Origin: JBBTCJ01 sp038043285
GTDB taxonomy: Bacteria; Planctomycetota; Phycisphaerae; UBA1845
Direction of reading: 5' to 3'
Length of the DNA: 22,837 nucleotides
NCBI GenBank assembly: GCA_038043285.1
Contig: JBBTCJ010000171.1
Coordinates: forward strand, 1 to 22,837
Shown: in pieces, positions 19,203-22,837 of the stretch
Position numbering within the stretch: the first letter of the stretch is position 1
Layout: each line of letters starts with the position of its first letter
Position numbers and translations under genes: made by a program
Notes under the pieces: generated by a model
What the model was told of the DNA's origin: nothing
Seen by the model: the letters and a program-made list of their open reading frames with translations, nothing else
Database searches by the model: none

Positions 19203-20408
19203 ATGGTCTCGTTCGGCGAACTACAAGAATACATGGGTCTGGGCGACGCGGACGTCCGGGCGATACGCGGGTTGGCGGGGGAAGCCCGGCAGGTTCTCCC
19301 GGCGGTCATCGAGCAGTTTTACCAACGGCTTCTGAATTATGCTGAAGCCCGCCAGGTGCTCGAGGCGAACCGCTCGTCGCTGGACGCGCTTCGCGGAACG
19401 CTCCGCGGGTGGCTGGAGGAAGTTTTCAACGAGACCCCCGACGACGCCTACGTTGAGAAGCGGTTCCAGATCGGGCGGACGCACGTACGCGTCGGACTTC
19501 CGCCGCGGCTGATGGTCAGCGGGATGGAGTTGATCTGGCAGTCGCTGGAAGAGAGGTTGGGCGGCGCGGGGGCGAGCGCCGAGCGGCGATCGGCGCTGAA
19601 CTCCGTGCATAAGATTCTGATGCTCGACCTCGCGGTCATGTTGGAGAGTTATCAGGAGAGCTATGCAGAGCAGGTTCGTCGGTCGGAACGGAGCGCGGTG
19701 GAGGAGAAGCTGACGCGGGCGGAGCATCTCGCGGAGATCGGCCAACTCGCGGCCTCGCTGGCGCACGAGATCAAGAATCCGTTGGCCGGAATCAGCGGGG
19801 CGATCCAGGTCTTCCGGGACACGATGCCGCACAACAACCCGCACCGTCCGATCCTGACGGAGATTCTCGGGCAGATCAACCGGCTGGATGCGACGGTGAA
19901 GGACTTGCTTCTGTATGCCCGCCCGCTGCCGCCGAAATCGGCGAAGTTCATGCTGGGCGACGTGGTGACTCGGGTTCTGTCCGTGCTGCGCGAGGAGCCG
20001 GCGCTGCAGCGGGTACGGATTGAGTGCGAGGCGGCGGTGAACTCCGGCCAGATCGTCGGGGACGACGGACAGTTGGAGCACCTGGTCATCAATCTGATTC
20101 TCAACGCCGCCCAGGCGTCGCGTGACGGCGGCGTGGTGCAGGTGAAGGTCGATGGAGCCAAAGAGTGGGTGCGGTTGTTGGTGCGTGATGACGGGGTGGG
20201 GATGGCCAAGGACGTCCGCGAGCGGGCCTTCGAGCCTTTTTTCACCACCAAGTCCAAGGGCACGGGGTTGGGATTGTCGATCTGCCGGCGGATCGTGGAT
20301 GCGCACGGCGGGAGCATTCGATTGGACAGTGAACTGGGCCGAGGGACGACGGTGACCGTAGACCTGCCCTCGGGACCGCGAAGCGGAGGCGCCAAGACCT
20401 TGCCATGA
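19203..20408 (+). CDS. Globin-coupled sensor histidine kinase
   Basis: 401 residues. Residues about 1-160 form a protoglobin-type sensor: LPAVIEQFYQRLLNYAEA, then KRFQIGRTHVRVGLPPRLMV with H94 as the probable proximal heme ligand, and a helical tail to MLESYQESY. A coiled linker leads to the kinase core with phospho-acceptor H188 in SLAHEIKNPLAGI, the N box NLILNAAQAS, and the G boxes DDGVGM and KGTGLGLSI. There is no membrane segment, so it is cytoplasmic and probably senses O2 or another heme ligand (family knowledge). Its stop overlaps the start of the NtrC-like regulator by four bases, so the two form a two-component pair. A start at 19233 (MGLGDADV) is an alternative. Confidence 0.88.
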   Translation: MVSFGELQEYMGLGDADVRAIRGLAGEARQVLPAVIEQFYQRLLNYAEARQVLEANRSSLDALRGTLRGWLEEVFNETPDDAYVEKRFQIGRTHVRVGLPPRLMVSGMELIWQSLEERLGGAGASAERRSALNSVHKILMLDLAVMLESYQESYAEQVRRSERSAVEEKLTRAEHLAEIGQLAASLAHEIKNPLAGISGAIQVFRDTMPHNNPHRPILTEILGQINRLDATVKDLLLYARPLPPKSAKFMLGDVVTRVLSVLREEPALQRVRIECEAAVNSGQIVGDDGQLEHLVINLILNAAQASRDGGVVQVKVDGAKEWVRLLVRDDGVGMAKDVRERAFEPFFTTKSKGTGLGLSICRRIVDAHGGSIRLDSELGRGTTVTVDLPSGPRSGGAKTLP

Positions 20409-21769
20409 GCGTGCGCGTGCTGATTGTCGAGGATGAAAACCTGATCCGCTGGTCGCTGCGGCAGAAGTTCGAGGCCCGCGGCTTCACGGTGACGGACGTG
20501 GACCGCGCCCAGGCGGCGCGGGAGGCGCTGAACGGCAACGTCTTCGACCTGGCGATGCTGGACTACAAGTTGCCGGATGCGACGGGATTGGAATTGCTCC
20601 GCGAAATCCGCGAGACCGACACCGACGTGGTGGTGATCATGATGACGGCGTTTTCGAGCATTGAAAGCGCCGTCGATGCGATGAAGCTTGGAGCGTACGA
20701 CTACATCACCAAGCCGTTCGACATGAACGAAGTGCTGCGGACGGTGGACAAGGCGCTGGAGACCACCAAGCTGCGCCGCGAGGTGCGGGAACTTCGCCGC
20801 CAGGTGCAGCACGAGTACGCGGTGGGGCGGATCATCGGCCGACACGCGTGCATGATCGAGCTGTTCGACGTGATCGACCGGGTGGCCAAGAGCGGAGCGT
20901 CGACGGTGTTTTTGCGAGGCGATTCGGGGACGGGCAAGGATCTGGTGGCGCGGGTTATCCACTTCAACTCGGAGCGTGCCGCCCGACCGTTTATGAACAT
21001 CACCTGCACGGCGCTTTCCGAGTCGTTGCTGGAGAGCGAGCTGTTCGGTCACGAGAAGGGGGCGTTCACCGACGCCAAGGCGACGAAAAAGGGTCTGTTC
21101 GAGCTGGCCGACGGCGGGACGATCTTCCTCGACGAGGTGGGCGACATGCCCCTGGGGTTGCAGGCCAAGCTGCTGCGCTTCCTCGAAGAGCGAATGTACC
21201 GCCGCGTGGGGGGGACCAAGGAACTTTCGGTGGACGTGCGGGTGATCGCCGCGACCAACCGGGACATCGACAAGGCCATCGCCGACGGAAAGTTCCGTGC
21301 GGACCTGATGTTCCGGCTGAACGTGATTCCGATTCCGCTGCCGCCGCTGCGGACTCGCGGCGACGACGTTCGCCTGCTGGCCCAGCACTTCGTCACCGGG
21401 TTTTCGCGCGAGTTCCGCAAACCGATCAGCAACATCACCGAGGCGGCCTACAAGCGACTTCAGGCGTACGCCTGGCCAGGCAACGTACGCGAATTGCGCA
21501 ACGTCCTGGAGCGGGCGGTGCTGCTGTGCCGCGGGGACGTGATCGACGCGGCCGACCTCGTGCTTGGACCGATCGATCCGTCCAAGACGAGCCAATCGGC
21601 GTCCGAAGTAACCCTGCCTGACGCGGGCCTCGACCTGCGCGAACTGGAAACCAGTCTGCTGCGCCAGGCGCTGGCGAAGACCAACAACAACCAGGTGCAG
21701 GCGGCCAAGCTCCTGCATCTCTCGCGCGACGCGCTGCGTTATCGGCTGGAGAAGCTGGGGATATCCTAA
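20405..21769 (+). CDS. NtrC-family sigma-54-dependent response regulator
   Basis: 454 residues. The receiver domain spans about residues 1-120: IVEDENLIRWSL, phospho-acceptor in FDLAMLDYKLPD, and YITKPFD. The AAA+ domain spans about 140-370, with Walker A GDSGTGKD, TALSESLLESELFGHEKGAF, FLDEVGDMP (Walker B) and RFLEERMYRRVG. The sigma-54 contact loop is GAFTDA (residues 219-224), a natural variant of GAFTGA. A Fis-type helix-turn-helix ends the protein (NNNQVQAAKLLHLSRDALRY). It is translationally coupled to the globin-coupled kinase, its inferred phosphodonor. A likely target is the sigma-54-like site at 19071-19086. Confidence 0.93.
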   Translation: MSVRVLIVEDENLIRWSLRQKFEARGFTVTDVDRAQAAREALNGNVFDLAMLDYKLPDATGLELLREIRETDTDVVVIMMTAFSSIESAVDAMKLGAYDYITKPFDMNEVLRTVDKALETTKLRREVRELRRQVQHEYAVGRIIGRHACMIELFDVIDRVAKSGASTVFLRGDSGTGKDLVARVIHFNSERAARPFMNITCTALSESLLESELFGHEKGAFTDAKATKKGLFELADGGTIFLDEVGDMPLGLQAKLLRFLEERMYRRVGGTKELSVDVRVIAATNRDIDKAIADGKFRADLMFRLNVIPIPLPPLRTRGDDVRLLAQHFVTGFSREFRKPISNITEAAYKRLQAYAWPGNVRELRNVLERAVLLCRGDVIDAADLVLGPIDPSKTSQSASEVTLPDAGLDLRELETSLLRQALAKTNNNQVQAAKLLHLSRDALRYRLEKLGIS

Positions 21770-21781
21770 GGCGGCGTAACT

Positions 21782-21796
21782 GCAACCAGAGGTTGC
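21782..21796 (+). terminator. Short stem-loop after the regulator gene
   Basis: GCAACC-AGA-GGTTGC forms a perfect 6-bp stem 12 bases past the stop codon. There is no T-run. It is a weak candidate terminator. Confidence 0.3.
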
Positions 21797-21917
21797 CTCC
21801 AAGCCGAATGCGGAATGGCGAATGCGGAGTGCGGTATACCCATCCGTACCGCGACCGTGAGCGGCGCACACCCGGCGATATGGTGGAGGCGTGGACGACG
21901 CCGACGCAGCGATCAGA

Positions 21918-21991
21918 ACCGCGACAGTATGGAGCGGTCGTCGTTTCGATCCGTACCGCGACAGTATGGAGCGGTCGTCGTTTCGATCCGT
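21918..21991. repeat. 37-bp perfect tandem repeat with flanking partial units
   Basis: The unit starts ACCGCGACAGTATGGAGCGG and ends TTTCGATCCGT. It is repeated exactly at 21918-21954 and 21955-21991. Related starts (CCGTACCGCGACCGT..GAGCGG) occur at about 21844 and 21988, so the array has degenerate edges. Confidence 0.85.
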
Positions 21992-22395
21992 ACCGCGACC
22001 GTCAGGGAGCGGCCCCCTCATCGTCCCCAGCGCGGTCGGGCATCAAGCCCTGATAGGTCGCCCGTAAAGTGCGACGCCAGCGCGGGAGCCGCTCTGGACG
22101 CTCTCCGCTCGTAGCATCGCCCACCGTGCGGCACCAACAGCCGGCGTTCCGGCGGGCAAGCTGCCGGGGGCGTCCAGCGGGCCGAACCGGCCGGCATTGA
22201 AAGAAAATCTTCGATTTTTCGCGCCACCACGACTTGTTGCGCGTCTTAATCCTGGGAGGGTTCCTGGCCACGAGCCGAACCACGCCGTCCATTGCCTGCA
22301 AGTGGGTGTTCACCGTGCTTGCGCAATCGACGGTCGGCGAGCGGATCATCGTCGTACGTTGATCGTCATCGTTCCTAAGTCCTGGAGTCACGCCG

Positions 22396-22837
22396 ATGCT
22401 AAGCGAAGAACGCCGCAAGAGATTTCGTCTCGACAGCACCGTTGGGATTGTTGCCGTTCTTTCGATTGTCGGTTCGCTGGCTGGTTCGGAACCGAGACGT
22501 AGCGGAGTGATCGTCGGGTGGGGTAGTCAGGTCGTCGGCGCACCAAGCGACCTAAGTCACATGGTCGCGGTCTCCGCGGGGGGCGACCATAGTTTGGCCT
22601 TGAAGGCCGACGGGTCCATCTTCGCGTGGGGAAGCAACAGGTGGGGTCAAGGCAACGTCCCCACACCCAACACGGGCTTCGTGGCCGTCGCAGGGGGCAC
22701 CTTGCACAGTCTGGGTCTCAAGGCCGACGGGTCCATCGTGGCCTGGGGACGCAATACCTACGGCCAAACCAGCCTGCCCGTGCCCAACACCGACTTCGTC
22801 GCCATCGCCGCGGGCGGGTACCACAGTCTGGGTCTGA
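22396..22837 (+). CDS. Exported RCC1-repeat protein (partial, runs off the window)
   Basis: ATG 22396 with GGAG about 8 nt upstream. The frame is open to the window end (147 codons). A hydrophobic stretch, TVGIVAVLSIVGSLAGS, gives a probable signal peptide. Repeated blades follow, each with a VAxxAGxxHSLxLKADGSIxAWG core: VAVSAGGDHSLALKADGSIF, then VAVAGGTLHSLGLKADGSIV, then the start of a third at the edge. These are RCC1 (regulator of chromosome condensation) beta-propeller repeats, widespread in planctomycete secreted proteins. A full propeller needs about seven blades, so much of the gene lies beyond the window. The role is unknown, possibly protein or surface binding. Confidence 0.85.
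   Translation, partial: MLSEERRKRFRLDSTVGIVAVLSIVGSLAGSEPRRSGVIVGWGSQVVGAPSDLSHMVAVSAGGDHSLALKADGSIFAWGSNRWGQGNVPTPNTGFVAVAGGTLHSLGLKADGSIVAWGRNTYGQTSLPVPNTDFVAIAAGGYHSLGL

Larger units (their letters stand above)
21770..22395. other. Repeat-rich intergenic region before the RCC1-repeat protein
   Basis: No gene is recognised in about 620 bases. It holds a GAATGCGG-type repeat (21806-21828), a 37-bp tandem repeat (21918-21991) with flanking partial copies, and several GC-rich inverted repeats (22020-22190). A more AT-rich stretch near 22197-22230 may hold the promoter for the downstream gene. Confidence 0.5.

Noticed and set aside
19661..22021. A 786-codon minus-strand open frame over the kinase/regulator pair
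   Set aside because: It overlaps two clear plus-strand signalling genes with full motif sets and shows no recognisable domain.

Overview
The window looks like part of a metagenome-assembled planctomycete chromosome, possibly of the Phycisphaerae type. The evidence is high GC, a secreted protein pairing dockerin-like EF loops with Cys-rich repeats, an RCC1-repeat exported protein, paralogous AP-superfamily phosphodiesterases, many short palindromic repeats scattered between and inside genes, and a 100-N scaffold gap. The taxonomic call is inference; no rRNA or tRNA gene was recognised.

Layout. 1-82 holds the tail of an unidentified gene. 403-2398 (+) carries a broken DNA methyltransferase relic followed by a compact type II restriction-modification pair whose nuclease belongs to the BglII/BstYI family. 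2453-2897 (-) is a HicBA toxin-antitoxin pair, so 0.4-2.9 kb is a small defence/stability cluster. 3098-4893 (-) is ruvA-ruvB, interrupted by a long inverted repeat. 5018-5734 (+) is a cupin protein. 6127-7395 (+) is the dockerin-like Cys-rich secreted protein, containing the gap.

7396-8286 has no convincing protein gene. It shows a textbook 34-nt group II intron domain V plus a domain VI with a bulged branch-point A, followed only about 115 nt later by a GUGCG 5' splice-site motif and domain I-like hairpins. This is the order expected of a circularly permuted group II intron, which would release the intervening 114 nt as an RNA circle. It is the most interesting item here. Next to it lies a C-terminal fragment of a lipase maturation factor-like gene (8287-8598).

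8627-9655 (+) is an exported thioredoxin-like protein. 9998-14407 (+) is a tightly coupled set of two paralogous AP-superfamily phosphodiesterases and a 61-residue protein; hemW follows at 14428, then a trpG/pabA-type amidotransferase at 15872. On the minus strand are a UVR-motif protein (16688-17464), an FlgM-like anti-sigma-28 factor (17789-18070) and a degenerate receiver protein (18603-18983). Divergent from the last is a globin-coupled histidine kinase overlapping an NtrC-type sigma-54 activator (19203-21769). A sigma-54-like promoter in the divergent gap points at the degenerate receiver, suggesting one regulatory unit. The window ends inside an exported RCC1-repeat protein starting at 22396.

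Several repeat families recur. Some copies have entered coding sequence: in the methyltransferase relic, in hemW, and at the 3' ends of trpG and hicA.
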